DNA of 64,000 bases from Candidatus Sulfuritelmatomonas gaucii. GTDB taxonomy: Bacteria > Acidobacteriota > Terriglobia > Terriglobales > Acidobacteriaceae. Below are positions 36,712 through 46,220 of this stretch, one piece after another (the stretch's first letter is position 1; each line of letters begins with the position of its first letter). The stretch lies in NCBI GenBank assembly GCA_900290245.1, contig OKRB01000141.1:1-64000 (forward strand), written 5' to 3'. The notes under the pieces were generated by a model. It was not told the DNA's origin. It saw only the letters and a program-made list of their open reading frames with translations, and ran no database searches. A program made the position numbers and the translations under genes.

Positions 36712-37386
36712 ATGAATTTACGGGCGAAATTTCTTTTTCTCGGCATTTTTTTCATGGTTTTCATGCCGGCCAGGTCAGCCTTCGCCGACGATCTCAAGTC
36801 CGTTCTGCAGAAGCTGGATGTGGCCGCAAAGAACTTTCACACCACCACGGCAGACGTCGAGTTCGATACCATTCAGACCGACCCTATCCCCGACACAGAT
36901 GTGCAAACAGGCATCGCTTACTACGAGCGCAAGGGCAACAGCTTCGAAATGGCCTCACACATCCACACGCACAACAACGGGCCATCGCAAAAGACCCTAA
37001 TTTTCTCCGGCGGGGTTCTTCGCATCTCCGACACCGGCAAAGCAAGCGATGCCAAGACCTACAGTAATTTCAGCAAGTATCAGGGTTATCTGATGCTCGG
37101 TTTTGGCGCGAGCGGCAAGGAACTTCAGGAAAAATGGGACATGACGTATCTCGGCACCGAGAAGATCGACGGCGTCATGACCGATAAGCTCGAACTCGTG
37201 GCCAAGGATCCGGCATTCCGCAAGAACGTACCGAAGGTGACTATCTGGCTCGATACCGCGCGCGCCGTCAGCCTGAAGCAGAGATTCGACGAAGGCGAAG
37301 GGCAGGCCTACATCTGCCACTACGCCGACATCAAGGTCAATCAGGGCGTTCCCGGCGACGCTTTCACTTTCAATGCCGGCAAATAG
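36712..37386 (+). CDS. LolA-like outer-membrane lipoprotein carrier family protein
   Basis: This is a 224-residue periplasmic protein. The ATG at 36712 follows GAAGGA and starts a signal peptide ending near ARSAFA (residue 25). The mature protein has the LolA-type opening LKSVLQKLDVAAKNFHTTTADVEFD and a half-barrel of strands (GIAYYERKGNSFEMAS, GVLRISDTG, WDMTYLGTEKIDGVMTDKLEL, KVTIWLDTARAVSLKQRFDEGEG). That matches the LolA/LolB and DUF4292-like fold that binds acylated lipoproteins. Its last 46 bases overlap the convergent glycosyltransferase gene. It sits far from lolCDE, so a lipoprotein role is inference. Confidence 0.85.
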   Translation: MNLRAKFLFLGIFFMVFMPARSAFADDLKSVLQKLDVAAKNFHTTTADVEFDTIQTDPIPDTDVQTGIAYYERKGNSFEMASHIHTHNNGPSQKTLIFSGGVLRISDTGKASDAKTYSNFSKYQGYLMLGFGASGKELQEKWDMTYLGTEKIDGVMTDKLELVAKDPAFRKNVPKVTIWLDTARAVSLKQRFDEGEGQAYICHYADIKVNQGVPGDAFTFNAGK

Positions 37387-38813
37387 AGCCGCTCCATAGC
37401 GCGGGCGATCGCCACCCCGCCCAACGCAAACAGCATGGGGAAGCACTCCAGCGTATAGCGCGCCTCTGGCGCTTCGATCGTGAGCAGCAGCGCGCTGCGT
37501 AACAAAATGTAAGCCAGCATAGCTACCCAGAATCGCGGCCGCGTCCATAACCCGGCAATGCCCAGCAACAGATACATCGCATTCAACGCCACATATCCCC
37601 AACTGAAGCGGGTTTCCGCGTGATGATGCGCATAAACCCACCAGTCCAGATCGATATTCAGGTTCTCCACGCGCGGCCGCAGCCACATGTCTGCCACGCG
37701 GCTCAGCGGCAGCCACACGTAATAACGCAGCGGATTCGCGGTGATCCTCTCCTTGGCAAGCCCTTCAAATCGCGCATCAATCTCAGGCGTAATCTCCATG
37801 CCGTTGTGGTTGTAGTCGTTGGCCAGCGCAACCGTCTCAACCCGCTGCGCAGGCGAGTCAAAAGCGCGGGTCGGGAGCTCATCCACATCCAGCTTGTCCC
37901 AGGGCACGTTCCAATAAATCTCATAAGTCGATACGAAGTCGAGGCACCAGCTTTTGACCCAGCGCTCCCACCCAGGATTGGAACTCTCGTCGGGATCGGT
38001 CGCCAGCCGCGGCGCCAGCGGCTGAAAGACGTGAAAGACCCGCCAGTTGCGCGCCGTCCACGCGGCAAAGGGAGCCAGAGTCAGTACCGCGCAGACCGCC
38101 GCCATGCGCGTCAGCTTGCGCAGCGAAATCTCTCCCGGCCCGTCTCCGCGCCTCAGCCCGCCCAACAATGCCGGCGCGAAAGCGATCGCGGCCAGCGCCC
38201 CATCGGGGCGCAACAGCGCACCCCAGGTGACCGCAAACGTGAACCAGAGCGCATTTGCCCACCCCGGCCTCTCGCAGAATCGCGCCATCGCCCACATCGC
38301 CAGTGACAGGGCAAACAGCGTTGCCGCCTCCGTCATCGGAACCACGGCATAGGACGCGGTGAAGGGGCACAGCGCCGCCAGCCAGAGCGTCGCGAGCGCT
38401 GCGCCACGCTTCAGTCGCTGCGGAGCCATGCGCCGCGCAAAATCGGCCAGCAACAGGCAGCCCAGCAATTGAGGCCCGATCTGCACAGACGCCGCGGCAA
38501 AATAGTCCTCCATCCCGAAAATCCTGAAGCACGCGGCGAGAAACAGCGGGTAGCCGGGCAGCCGGATCAGCGTGGGATACATCTCCCCGTTGGGCAGGGT
38601 GAGCGCAAATCGCCCATGAAGCAGCAGGTTTTTTGCCAGGCCCCCGTAGATGAGCGAGTCCCCGTTGACCTCAAAGAGCAATTTCAGCATCCAAACCCGT
38701 AAAATGAGGCCTGCGGCAAGAGCCAGAGCCACAGGCAGCGCAACGCCTGCTTTCCCGGTTCCGTTGGCCGTGCGTCGCCAGGGTGTCGATTGACTCTCTT
38801 GCGCTGCTTCCAT
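37341..38813 (-). CDS. GT39-like membrane glycosyltransferase (ArnT/PMT superfamily)
   Basis: This is a 490-residue protein with about ten to eleven membrane helices. The first extracytoplasmic loop holds the acidic pattern LLFEVNGDSLIYGGLAKNLL (Asp about 53), followed by LTLPNGEMYPTLIRLPGYPLFLAACFRIFG, as in dolichyl/undecaprenyl-phosphate-dependent GT-C transferases. A soluble C-terminal loop separates the last helices (YARYTLECFPMLFALGG region). Donor and acceptor are unknown; it may decorate lipid or exopolysaccharide. It diverges from the GH18-CE4-GT2 gene 134 bases away and overlaps the LolA-like gene tail to tail by 46 bases. Confidence 0.88.
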   Translation of the reverse strand: MEAAQESQSTPWRRTANGTGKAGVALPVALALAAGLILRVWMLKLLFEVNGDSLIYGGLAKNLLLHGRFALTLPNGEMYPTLIRLPGYPLFLAACFRIFGMEDYFAAASVQIGPQLLGCLLLADFARRMAPQRLKRGAALATLWLAALCPFTASYAVVPMTEAATLFALSLAMWAMARFCERPGWANALWFTFAVTWGALLRPDGALAAIAFAPALLGGLRRGDGPGEISLRKLTRMAAVCAVLTLAPFAAWTARNWRVFHVFQPLAPRLATDPDESSNPGWERWVKSWCLDFVSTYEIYWNVPWDKLDVDELPTRAFDSPAQRVETVALANDYNHNGMEITPEIDARFEGLAKERITANPLRYYVWLPLSRVADMWLRPRVENLNIDLDWWVYAHHHAETRFSWGYVALNAMYLLLGIAGLWTRPRFWVAMLAYILLRSALLLTIEAPEARYTLECFPMLFALGGVAIARAMERLYLPALKVKASPGTP

Positions 38814-38947
38814 ACGATTTTTAATGTACAGCGTACGGCATCCCAGAGAATTCCGCGCCCTTGTCGATTTTGTGCACGGGCGGTTGCATTCTTGGCGTGC
38901 GGTCGCCTGCTGGCGCAGATATTGCGCTCGCGTCTAAACCACAGGCC

Positions 38948-41900
38948 ATGCCAGATCGACAAATCTTTTTCGACCCCGAACGCAAGCGCTGGAAGCGCCT
39001 GCGCCGCTTTCTTGATGCGGCCGCCGTCGTCTCGACGCTGGTTCTGGCCGGGTTCATCTTCAACGTGCTGCGCAATCAGCGTTTGCCTGAGTTGCTGCTG
39101 CCGATCCCCAGGCATAATTACCGGGCGCTACCTGATCAATCGAACCTGCTGCGCATCAAAAACCAGCGCCTCGAGCACCGCAAAACCAAGCGCAAACCCT
39201 CCGACGTTACCTTGAACACCGGTGAGGGTTTGCGAGCGGCCTACTACGTTCAGGACGACGCGGCAAGCTACTCCTCGTTCAAGGAACATGTTCACCAGAT
39301 CGACATGCTGTTCCCGCAGTGGCTTCATGTCGATTCGCCAAACGGCACGCTTATGATGATGAGCGGCGACAACCTGCGCGAGTTCCCCGTCATCCAGGGC
39401 ACGACCATCCACGACCCCGATTACCTGAATAAAATCAAGCACGTCATCCAGACAGCCAGGGAAGAAACTGAAGTCTATCCAGCCATCAACAACTACAATC
39501 CCCACACCCAGGACTGGGATACCGGCGTGGGCGACGTGCTCAACGACCCCGACAAAAGCGCCCGTTTTCTTGACCAGTTGATGCGGTTCCTCGCTGCCTA
39601 TCCAGCCTACCGTGGACTGTCCTTCGACATTGAGAGCATCCCCGACAAGGACGATCCCGCTTACTTGAGCTTCATTCAAGCTCTCTACGCACAAATGCAC
39701 ACGCGCAATCTTCGCCTTTGGGTCAACGTGGCCGCCAGTGCAAGCAACAACGACCTGGAAACTATCGCCGCCAACTCCGACGGCATCGTGCTGATGAATT
39801 ACGACCAGCATCAGACCACCAGCGATCCTGGCCCCATAGCGGCCGAGTCCTGGTTCGTCGCGAACCTGCAACGCGTGCTCAAGATCGTGCCCAAGAAAAA
39901 GCTCATCTGCGGCCTCGGCAACTACGGCTACGATTGGACACTCTCCATCCCCAATCCGAAAGATCGCCGGCACCGCAAACCTCAGGTCCTCAGCACAGAT
40001 GACCTTTCCGTCTCTGATGCGTGGGAGCGCGCCTCCGACGCCGACGCCGATCTCGATCTCGATTACGACACATTGAATCCTCACTTCGAGTACATCGACG
40101 AGGACAACAACCAGCGCCACGTCGTCTGGTTTCTCGACGGTGTCACGGTGCTAAACGAGATGCGCGCTGCCCGCGAGCTTGGCCTGCAGACCTTTGCTCT
40201 TTGGCGCCTCGGCAAGGAAGACAGCTCTTTGTGGAATGTCTGGGATCATCCCAGCGATTCGGCATCCCTGCAGGCGCTGGGCACCGTACAGCCCGGCCAC
40301 GACGTTGATACCGAGGGAGATGGGGACATCCTGCGCATTACCGGCCTGCCGCAACCGGGCAAACGCACGGTCCAGGTGGATGATGACGAGCCCGACCCAC
40401 GCAAGAAGCTCATCGTCGACGAACACATGGATGTGTATCCACGCACCTACACTGTCGAACAGTACGGCTACCATCCCAACGAAGTTGCCTTAACATTCGA
40501 CGATAGCCCCGATCCCACATGGACTCCGAAGATCCTCGACATTCTCAAAGCCAAGCACGTCAAAGGCGCCTTCATGGCCATTGGCTCTGAGGCTGCCGAG
40601 CACGTGGGCCTCATGCAGCGCATCGTCCGCGAAGGCAACGAGATCGGTAATCACACGTGGACGCATCCTGACATCAGCGAAATCTCCAACCGCCAGGCCG
40701 ATCTCGAGATCAATCTCACTGAGCGGCTTTTCGAAAGCAAACTCGGCGTGCAGCCGCTCTACTTCCGCCCGCCCTACGACATCGACGAGGAACCCGACAC
40801 TGACGACGAAGCCGCGCCGGCGTGGCGCGTCCAACAGAAAGGTTTCATCATCATCGGCAGCAAAATCGATACCGACGACTGGGACGAACATCCTCGCAAG
40901 ACCCCCCAGGAAATTATTCAGTCGGTTTTCGCCCAGCTCGAAACCATGAAGACCAAGCCGCAGTTCCGCGGCTCCATCATCCTCATGCACGATGGCGGCG
41001 GCAACCGCTCCGTGACGGTGGCCACTCTCCCATTGCTGATCGACGCGCTGCGCGCTCACGGCATCCAAATCGTGCCTGTCTCCGCGCTTATGGGCAAAGC
41101 CACTGCGCAGGTGATGCCGCCGCTCACCTTCTGGCAGCGTGCGCGCACCATCCCCGACTCCATCGCTTTCTCAGCGCTCGGCATCATCGGCAACTTCATC
41201 GTCTTGGTCTTCTTCGTCGGCGATATTCTCATGAGCGCGCGGCTCGTCATCGTCGGCCTGTTCGCCGTCATTGACCGCCTCTTCAGGCCGCGCCGCCAGG
41301 CGACTGCATCCTATTGTCCGCGCGTGGCCGTTCTCATCCCTGCATATAACGAAGAGGCCGTCATCGTCCGCACCATCCGCTCCGTGCTCAACTCTGACTA
41401 CAAGAATCTTCACGTCATTGTCATAGACGACGGTTCGCAGGATCGCACCGCAGAAGTGGCTATGTCAGCCTATGCGGGCGAGATTGCCGCCGGGCGCGTG
41501 CGCGTCTTTACCAAGCGCAACGAAGGCAAGGCTGCCGCGCTCAACTATGCGCTCGACCGCATGGATGAAGGGATCTTCGTCGGCATTGATGCCGACACCC
41601 TGGTCGCCGCCGACGCGATCTCCAAGCTGATTCCGCACTTCCAGGATCCCGCGATCGGCGCCATCGCCGGCAATGCCAAGGTGGGCAACCGCGTGAATTT
41701 GTGGACGCGCTGGCAAGCCCTCGAATACATCACCAGCCAGAACTTCGAGCGCCGCGCGCTCGATCTCTTCCATGTCATCACTGTCGTGCCGGGCGCAATC
41801 GGCGCATGGCGCACTGCGCCGGTCAAAGCTGCCGGCGGCTATCCGCTCAACACCGTGGCCGAGGATGCTGACCTCACCATGAGTCTGCTTGAGCAGGGAT

Positions 41901-42475
41901 TCAAGGTCGACTACGAGGACCGCGCTCTGGCCTACACCGAAGCGCCCATCAACGCCAGGGGGCTCATGCGCCAGCGCTTCCGCTGGTCCTTCGGAACTCT
42001 TCAGGCGGTCTGGAAGCATCGCGCCGCCTTCGTGCGCAATAAGGCGATGGGACTTTTCGCGCTGCCCAACATTCTCATCTTCCAGATGCTCCTGCCGCTG
42101 GTTTCGCCTTTCATTGACTTGCTCTTCGCCTGGGGCATCGTCAACTACCTCATCAATCGCCACTATCATCCTGAAGCAGCCTCGGCGGCCAGCTTTGAAA
42201 AGCTGGTGGTGTACTTCCTTGGCTTCCTGGTGATTGACTTCATCACTTCGGCTGCCGCCTTCAGCCTGGAGCGCCGCCATCCTGCCAATAAAGGCGACGG
42301 CTGGCTGCTCTTCCACATCTGGCTGCAGCGCTTCGCCTATCGCCAGCTCTTCTCAGTGGTGCTGGCCAAGACGCTCAAGCGCGCCATTGACGGCAAACCC
42401 TTTAACTGGGACAAGATCCAGCGCACCGCCAAGATGAGCAAGAGCACCGAAATTCTCACTGAAGCCGCGCGGTAA
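38948..42475 (+). CDS. Trifunctional GH18-like / NodB deacetylase / GT2 synthase fusion
   Basis: This is a 1175-residue fusion (ATG 38948). TM1 is at 21-41. Residues 90-435 form a GH18-like domain of the YaaH/spore-hydrolase type; RGLSFDIES keeps Asp227 and the catalytic Glu229. Residues 505-715 form a CE4/NodB deacetylase with all five motifs: TFDDSPDP (Asp518/519), HTWTH (His569, His573), FRPPY (606-610), DTDDW (641-645) and LMHDGG (679-684). Hydrophobic sequence at 738-775 returns the chain to the cytoplasm. Residues 793-1025 form a processive GT2 domain: PAYNEE, DDGSQD, DAD (881-883), ED (972-973) and QRFRW (1009-1013), then C-terminal helices. Predicted topology puts both hydrolytic domains outside and the synthase inside. 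A beta-1,6- or beta-1,4-GlcNAc-type exopolysaccharide is inferred by analogy to PgaB/PgaC. Confidence 0.92.
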   Translation: MPDRQIFFDPERKRWKRLRRFLDAAAVVSTLVLAGFIFNVLRNQRLPELLLPIPRHNYRALPDQSNLLRIKNQRLEHRKTKRKPSDVTLNTGEGLRAAYYVQDDAASYSSFKEHVHQIDMLFPQWLHVDSPNGTLMMMSGDNLREFPVIQGTTIHDPDYLNKIKHVIQTAREETEVYPAINNYNPHTQDWDTGVGDVLNDPDKSARFLDQLMRFLAAYPAYRGLSFDIESIPDKDDPAYLSFIQALYAQMHTRNLRLWVNVAASASNNDLETIAANSDGIVLMNYDQHQTTSDPGPIAAESWFVANLQRVLKIVPKKKLICGLGNYGYDWTLSIPNPKDRRHRKPQVLSTDDLSVSDAWERASDADADLDLDYDTLNPHFEYIDEDNNQRHVVWFLDGVTVLNEMRAARELGLQTFALWRLGKEDSSLWNVWDHPSDSASLQALGTVQPGHDVDTEGDGDILRITGLPQPGKRTVQVDDDEPDPRKKLIVDEHMDVYPRTYTVEQYGYHPNEVALTFDDSPDPTWTPKILDILKAKHVKGAFMAIGSEAAEHVGLMQRIVREGNEIGNHTWTHPDISEISNRQADLEINLTERLFESKLGVQPLYFRPPYDIDEEPDTDDEAAPAWRVQQKGFIIIGSKIDTDDWDEHPRKTPQEIIQSVFAQLETMKTKPQFRGSIILMHDGGGNRSVTVATLPLLIDALRAHGIQIVPVSALMGKATAQVMPPLTFWQRARTIPDSIAFSALGIIGNFIVLVFFVGDILMSARLVIVGLFAVIDRLFRPRRQATASYCPRVAVLIPAYNEEAVIVRTIRSVLNSDYKNLHVIVIDDGSQDRTAEVAMSAYAGEIAAGRVRVFTKRNEGKAAALNYALDRMDEGIFVGIDADTLVAADAISKLIPHFQDPAIGAIAGNAKVGNRVNLWTRWQALEYITSQNFERRALDLFHVITVVPGAIGAWRTAPVKAAGGYPLNTVAEDADLTMSLLEQGFKVDYEDRALAYTEAPINARGLMRQRFRWSFGTLQAVWKHRAAFVRNKAMGLFALPNILIFQMLLPLVSPFIDLLFAWGIVNYLINRHYHPEAASAASFEKLVVYFLGFLVIDFITSAAAFSLERRHPANKGDGWLLFHIWLQRFAYRQLFSVVLAKTLKRAIDGKPFNWDKIQRTAKMSKSTEILTEAAR

Positions 42476-42489
42476 AGCGCAAACCGTTC

Positions 42490-45327
42490 CTAGAACGAGA
42501 ATTGTGTGAAAAACAGAATGGTCCGATTCCCCGGCGTCGGACCGGAGTACGGCCCGGATGCCAGCGTCTGCGTCTTATTGAACAACGGAGACTCCATCAC
42601 GCCGTTTGGAGGCCCGAAATTCGCGATGTTCAGACAATTCAAGGCGATGGCCACGAAAGTGACGTTGAATCTGCGCGGGAGCTTCTCATCCAATTTCACG
42701 TTTCCGCCATTCCCGCTCAATCCGCGCCCGCTCACGCTGTTGTTCCCGTTCTGTCCTCCCGCGTCGCCTTCCTCCTTGATATGCGGTCCCACGCCGATGG
42801 TCTTGCTCGCACGCATATGAAACACCACGTTCGCCGGACCCGTCCCCAGGTTGTACGGAACGATCGTTTCATCTTTCCCCGCAGGATTCGTATCGAAGCA
42901 GCCATACCTGGTTGAAACCACATCAGGGGCGCCGCAATCTCCGAAAGTCGGGCGCGCATTGAATTGATTGTTCCCCGTCAGATCGTTGCCGATGGTGAAG
43001 TTGTACGGCGTGCCCGACTGCGCCGTGAGCAGCGGCGCAAAGATGATGCCCCACGGCCCCGTATAAGTCAGCAACAGAAAGAAGCGATTGCGAATGCCGA
43101 AACTCGCGCGCCCATAGTCGAATCCCGGATCCCGCTCCACCGTCGGAACCGACGTCGCTCCCTGCGTATCGCTCCTGGCGCTGTTCAGCGTGTAATTCGA
43201 GGTGAAGCTCGCGTGTTTGAAATGCGCATTCGCCGTCATAATCAGCTGCTGCTGGCGATAGAATCCGCCTGACTGAAACTCGTAGTCATAAGCAGCCGGA
43301 GCCGATCCCGTGACGGTGTAAGTCGCCGGGTCAAAATCCGGCGCAGTCACGTTGTCTGTCAGGTACTGATGCACTCCCTGCGTATACAAATAGGTGACGT
43401 TTCCCGTCAGCCCCTTCAAAATCTGCCGGTCCACGCCGATTCCGCCTTGCATATCCAGTGCCGCGTGAAAGTGCGGATCGATGCTGTGATACGTGGGAAC
43501 CGTTGATCCAGCGGCCTCCAACTGGCTTTCCGTCTGTGCCTCATTCGGATTGTAGAAACCCGGATTCTTGACAACGTAACTCTTCTGGTTGAAGCCGTTG
43601 TCGTGAATCGCCTCAACCAGGTAAGGCGATGCCGCCGAGCCGAATGAATTGGGCACAGTGAAGCGGTTATAAAACCAGCCGTACCCTGCGCGAATCACCG
43701 TCTTCGCCGGCCCTTTGCCCGTATATCCCGGACTCCAGGCAAACGCCACTCGCGGAGCCCAGTCGGAGTGGTCGTGAATCCGGTTTTGCCCCTCCCACCT
43801 GAGACCCAGGCTCACCACCAGACCCCTACTGGTTTTCCAGTCATCCTGCAAAAAAAGCGCTCCGTCAAACAATATGACCCGCGCCAACGGATTGTTGATC
43901 ACTGTTTGCGAATACAGCGAAGGCGTCGGCGTAGTTGCCTCAAATGCGGCCAGCGAGCCGAACGTATATGTTCCGTTGGCACCGCCGGTCGAGTAATTCG
44001 CATCGCGGTATGTCCGCAGCCGCGTGCCGAAGCGAAGCACATGACTGCCCGCTGTTGCCGTCGAATAATTCTGCAATTCGAAATTGTCTTGATGGTCCTC
44101 GACTGTGCCCGTACTGTTTCCGCCTTCGGTGAATGCGCCCTGCACTGTCACGGCTGGCGTTGCGTTTACTGAATTCTGCACGCCGCGAACGCGGCGCCAC
44201 TGGAAATGAGTTTCATTCACCAGCTTCGTGTTGATCAGCATCGTATCGCCAACCTGGAGCGTGTTTTCCTTGTCGTTCGAACTCAACGCCTGGGGCGGCA
44301 AATTCAGTGTGCCCACCCCGCTGCCCGTCGCCGCCGAACGGAAGAATGAATCTCTCACCGTGATCGTGTTCATCGATCCCAGTTGAAAGTCCACCCGTGG
44401 ATTCAGCGACAGAACGCTCGAGGGATTCGGATAAGCCTCGATGAAGTTCGACGAGGTGTTTGCCGGATTCAGCGCATCAATGATGGTCTGCGTCTGCCGG
44501 CTCATCCCGAATGCGTTGAAGAAATATGCCGCCTTCTTGCCGAGTGGTCCGGTCACGTTTCCGAAGCCGGCGAAGAAGTCGTAGCTCGGCTGCTGGGCCA
44601 CAATCGGATTTCCCGTGTTCAGGCCCGATGTGCTTTCGAATCCTGCAGCCATGCCGTTGAATTTCTGCGAGCCCGGCTTGGTGATAATCTCCACCCGCCC
44701 GTAGCCGATGCGATCGAACTCCGCGGAAAACGGGTTCTGGTTCACCCGTATCTCCAGGATCGACGACTTTGGCGGAATCTGCCCGCCTTCGAATCCGTCA
44801 ATGAAAATCTGCCCGCCGTTCGGCCCGGCTGCGGGCCCAGCCAGCGCCTGCAGTTCGTTTTGCAGCTCGTCCGGATCGTCTGAAAGCGCATCGAGATCGC
44901 TGCCTTTGATCACCAGCGCATTCGAGTTTTGATCGGGGCTCAGGCCGACGCTCTGGCTCTCGTCGTTGACCCTCACCTCCTGCTTTTCCACCGGGAGGCT
45001 CAAGGCCAGCTTCAACTCCTTCGCCGAGCCGACGCCGAGCACAAGATCCGCGATCGTAAGCGCCGCAAATCCCTTCGCCGTCACAGCAACCGTGTAGCTT
45101 CCCGGCTCCAGCTGAGAGAATGTGTAGCTCCCATCTTTTCCCGATTTCGTGTGCAGAGTTTGCTTCTCTGAGGTCAGCGTAATGGCCGCACTGGGAACCA
45201 TCGCGCCACTTGGGTCCACCACCACGCCGCGCAGCGTGGCAGTCTGCTGCGCCGCGCCATGCCGTGCGAACACCAAAGACAACAACAGGACTGTGATTGG
45301 GCTCAGGAGCCACAGCTTCTTCATCAT
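42490..45327 (-). CDS. TonB-dependent receptor, Oar-like with carboxypeptidase-regulatory-like domain
   Basis: This is a 945-residue outer-membrane receptor. ATG at 45327 (MMKKLWLLSPITVLLLSLVFARHGAAQQ) gives a clean signal peptide; an open extension upstream to 45600 is probably untranslated leader. Residues about 30-115 are a CarboxypepD_reg-like beta domain (LRGVVVDPSGAMVPSAAITLT, GSYTFSQLEPGSYTV). A plug follows at about 130-260 (IFIDGFEGGQIPPKSSI, GRVEIITKPGSQKFNG). The rest is a beta barrel ending in Phe (FFTQFSF), as OmpA-type OM proteins do. Such receptors are greatly expanded in Acidobacteriota and presumed to import glycans or siderophores. It is convergent with, and 14 bases from, the GH18-CE4-GT2 gene. 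Confidence 0.92.
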   Translation of the reverse strand: MMKKLWLLSPITVLLLSLVFARHGAAQQTATLRGVVVDPSGAMVPSAAITLTSEKQTLHTKSGKDGSYTFSQLEPGSYTVAVTAKGFAALTIADLVLGVGSAKELKLALSLPVEKQEVRVNDESQSVGLSPDQNSNALVIKGSDLDALSDDPDELQNELQALAGPAAGPNGGQIFIDGFEGGQIPPKSSILEIRVNQNPFSAEFDRIGYGRVEIITKPGSQKFNGMAAGFESTSGLNTGNPIVAQQPSYDFFAGFGNVTGPLGKKAAYFFNAFGMSRQTQTIIDALNPANTSSNFIEAYPNPSSVLSLNPRVDFQLGSMNTITVRDSFFRSAATGSGVGTLNLPPQALSSNDKENTLQVGDTMLINTKLVNETHFQWRRVRGVQNSVNATPAVTVQGAFTEGGNSTGTVEDHQDNFELQNYSTATAGSHVLRFGTRLRTYRDANYSTGGANGTYTFGSLAAFEATTPTPSLYSQTVINNPLARVILFDGALFLQDDWKTSRGLVVSLGLRWEGQNRIHDHSDWAPRVAFAWSPGYTGKGPAKTVIRAGYGWFYNRFTVPNSFGSAASPYLVEAIHDNGFNQKSYVVKNPGFYNPNEAQTESQLEAAGSTVPTYHSIDPHFHAALDMQGGIGVDRQILKGLTGNVTYLYTQGVHQYLTDNVTAPDFDPATYTVTGSAPAAYDYEFQSGGFYRQQQLIMTANAHFKHASFTSNYTLNSARSDTQGATSVPTVERDPGFDYGRASFGIRNRFFLLLTYTGPWGIIFAPLLTAQSGTPYNFTIGNDLTGNNQFNARPTFGDCGAPDVVSTRYGCFDTNPAGKDETIVPYNLGTGPANVVFHMRASKTIGVGPHIKEEGDAGGQNGNNSVSGRGLSGNGGNVKLDEKLPRRFNVTFVAIALNCLNIANFGPPNGVMESPLFNKTQTLASGPYSGPTPGNRTILFFTQFSF

Positions 45328-45533
45328 CCATCGCCTGTTCGCTTTGAGAATGGGTACTGCTCGAATGAAAGACGCCGCTCGCGCGCGGAGTGCTTGCTCA
45401 ATAGACCGGCCGGCGGCGATTGCGTTATCCGTGCGTTTTAACAATCGATAGCGCGAGCCGCCCGCCGCAGCTCGCTCAATCCGCCACCGCAGGGCACGCT
45501 CAAGGGAAGCCAAGTATGTGTTACACTCCATAG

Positions 45534-45570
45534 TGTTACGTACTGTAACATACGATATTCCACCTTGCAA
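45534..45570 (-). promoter_or_regulatory. Putative promoter with TGTTAC/GTAACA operator, TonB receptor gene
   Basis: On the minus strand TTGCAA (45570-45565), 17 bases, then TACAGT (45547-45542) make a fair -35/-10 pair. A perfect inverted repeat TGTTAC-N5-GTAACA (45534-45550) covers the -10 box, a layout typical of a TetR-type repressor site. A further TGTTACAC half-site lies at 45520. This would leave a leader of about 205 bases before the ATG at 45327. No regulator gene is adjacent. Confidence 0.5.
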
Positions 45571-45647
45571 TACCTGTTTCTTCAAAATGGGATGAATCAA
45601 ATCCGGGACGGTCCCACTCGACGACGCAGCCCTCCCCTCGATGACAT

Positions 45648-45673
45648 GCTGAGAGCTGAAGGCTAAGAGCTGC
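45648..45673. repeat. Heptad repeat, AGCTNNN type
   Basis: On the minus strand it reads AGCAGCTCTTAGCCTTCAGC, with AGCYNTY units at period 7. It starts about four bases after the stop of the 168-residue protein gene. Confidence 0.65.
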
Positions 45674-45676
45674 TTT

Positions 45677-46183
45677 TCACGGCCCCAAATACAGGCTCAC
45701 GCCGGGCGGCGCGAAACTGAGTTGTCCGGTCTTGGGATCGTATGCCAGGTTGAGCGCGTCGCTCTTGCGGCCATTAATCAGAATGGCGATGAGCACACCG
45801 TTTCCGTAGTGCCCGATCAGCGCGATGTGGTGGCTGCGGATCGGCCCGTATTCATTGTCGGGGCTCGTGGGACCCCAGTCGCCCGTGAACCGGTTGAAAG
45901 GATAAGTACCGTATTTCTGCGGATGCTGCTGCCAATTCTTGTCGTGAAGCCACACGCCGTAGGCCTTCTGAAGATCGTTGGCTTCAATCGCCGACAGGAA
46001 CTGGTTAGCCTCAATGCGACCGAACCAGTAGTGGTCCCAGTTCCAGGGCCAGTCCACCGGCCGTCCTGCCACCAGCCACCACGCGACGATCAGCACAACT
46101 ACGCCAGCCGCCGAGAGGCGAACGATCATAGTCCTGCGCTTTTCGCGGGTCGGGTCGAACTTTGGAGCATCCATCAAAGTCAT
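45677..46183 (-). CDS. Single-pass membrane protein, unknown function
   Basis: This is a 168-residue protein with one membrane helix at about 21-40 (LSAAGVVVLIVAWWLVAG). The outer domain starts with a Trp-rich segment (PVDWPWNWDHYWFGRIEANQFL). It continues with helix FLSAIEANDLQKAYGVWLHD, the loop NWQQHPQKYGTYPFNRFTGDWGP and a strand-rich end (HHIALIGHYGNGVLIAILING). This resembles single-domain, NTF2-like proteins (DUF4878-type) found widely in Acidobacteriota. ATG at 46183, or 46174. Its function is not known. Confidence 0.8.
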   Translation of the reverse strand: MTLMDAPKFDPTREKRRTMIVRLSAAGVVVLIVAWWLVAGRPVDWPWNWDHYWFGRIEANQFLSAIEANDLQKAYGVWLHDKNWQQHPQKYGTYPFNRFTGDWGPTSPDNEYGPIRSHHIALIGHYGNGVLIAILINGRKSDALNLAYDPKTGQLSFAPPGVSLYLGP

Positions 46184-46220
46184 CGGATCAATTCCTTCGC
46201 ATCAAGCATACGGCACAGAA

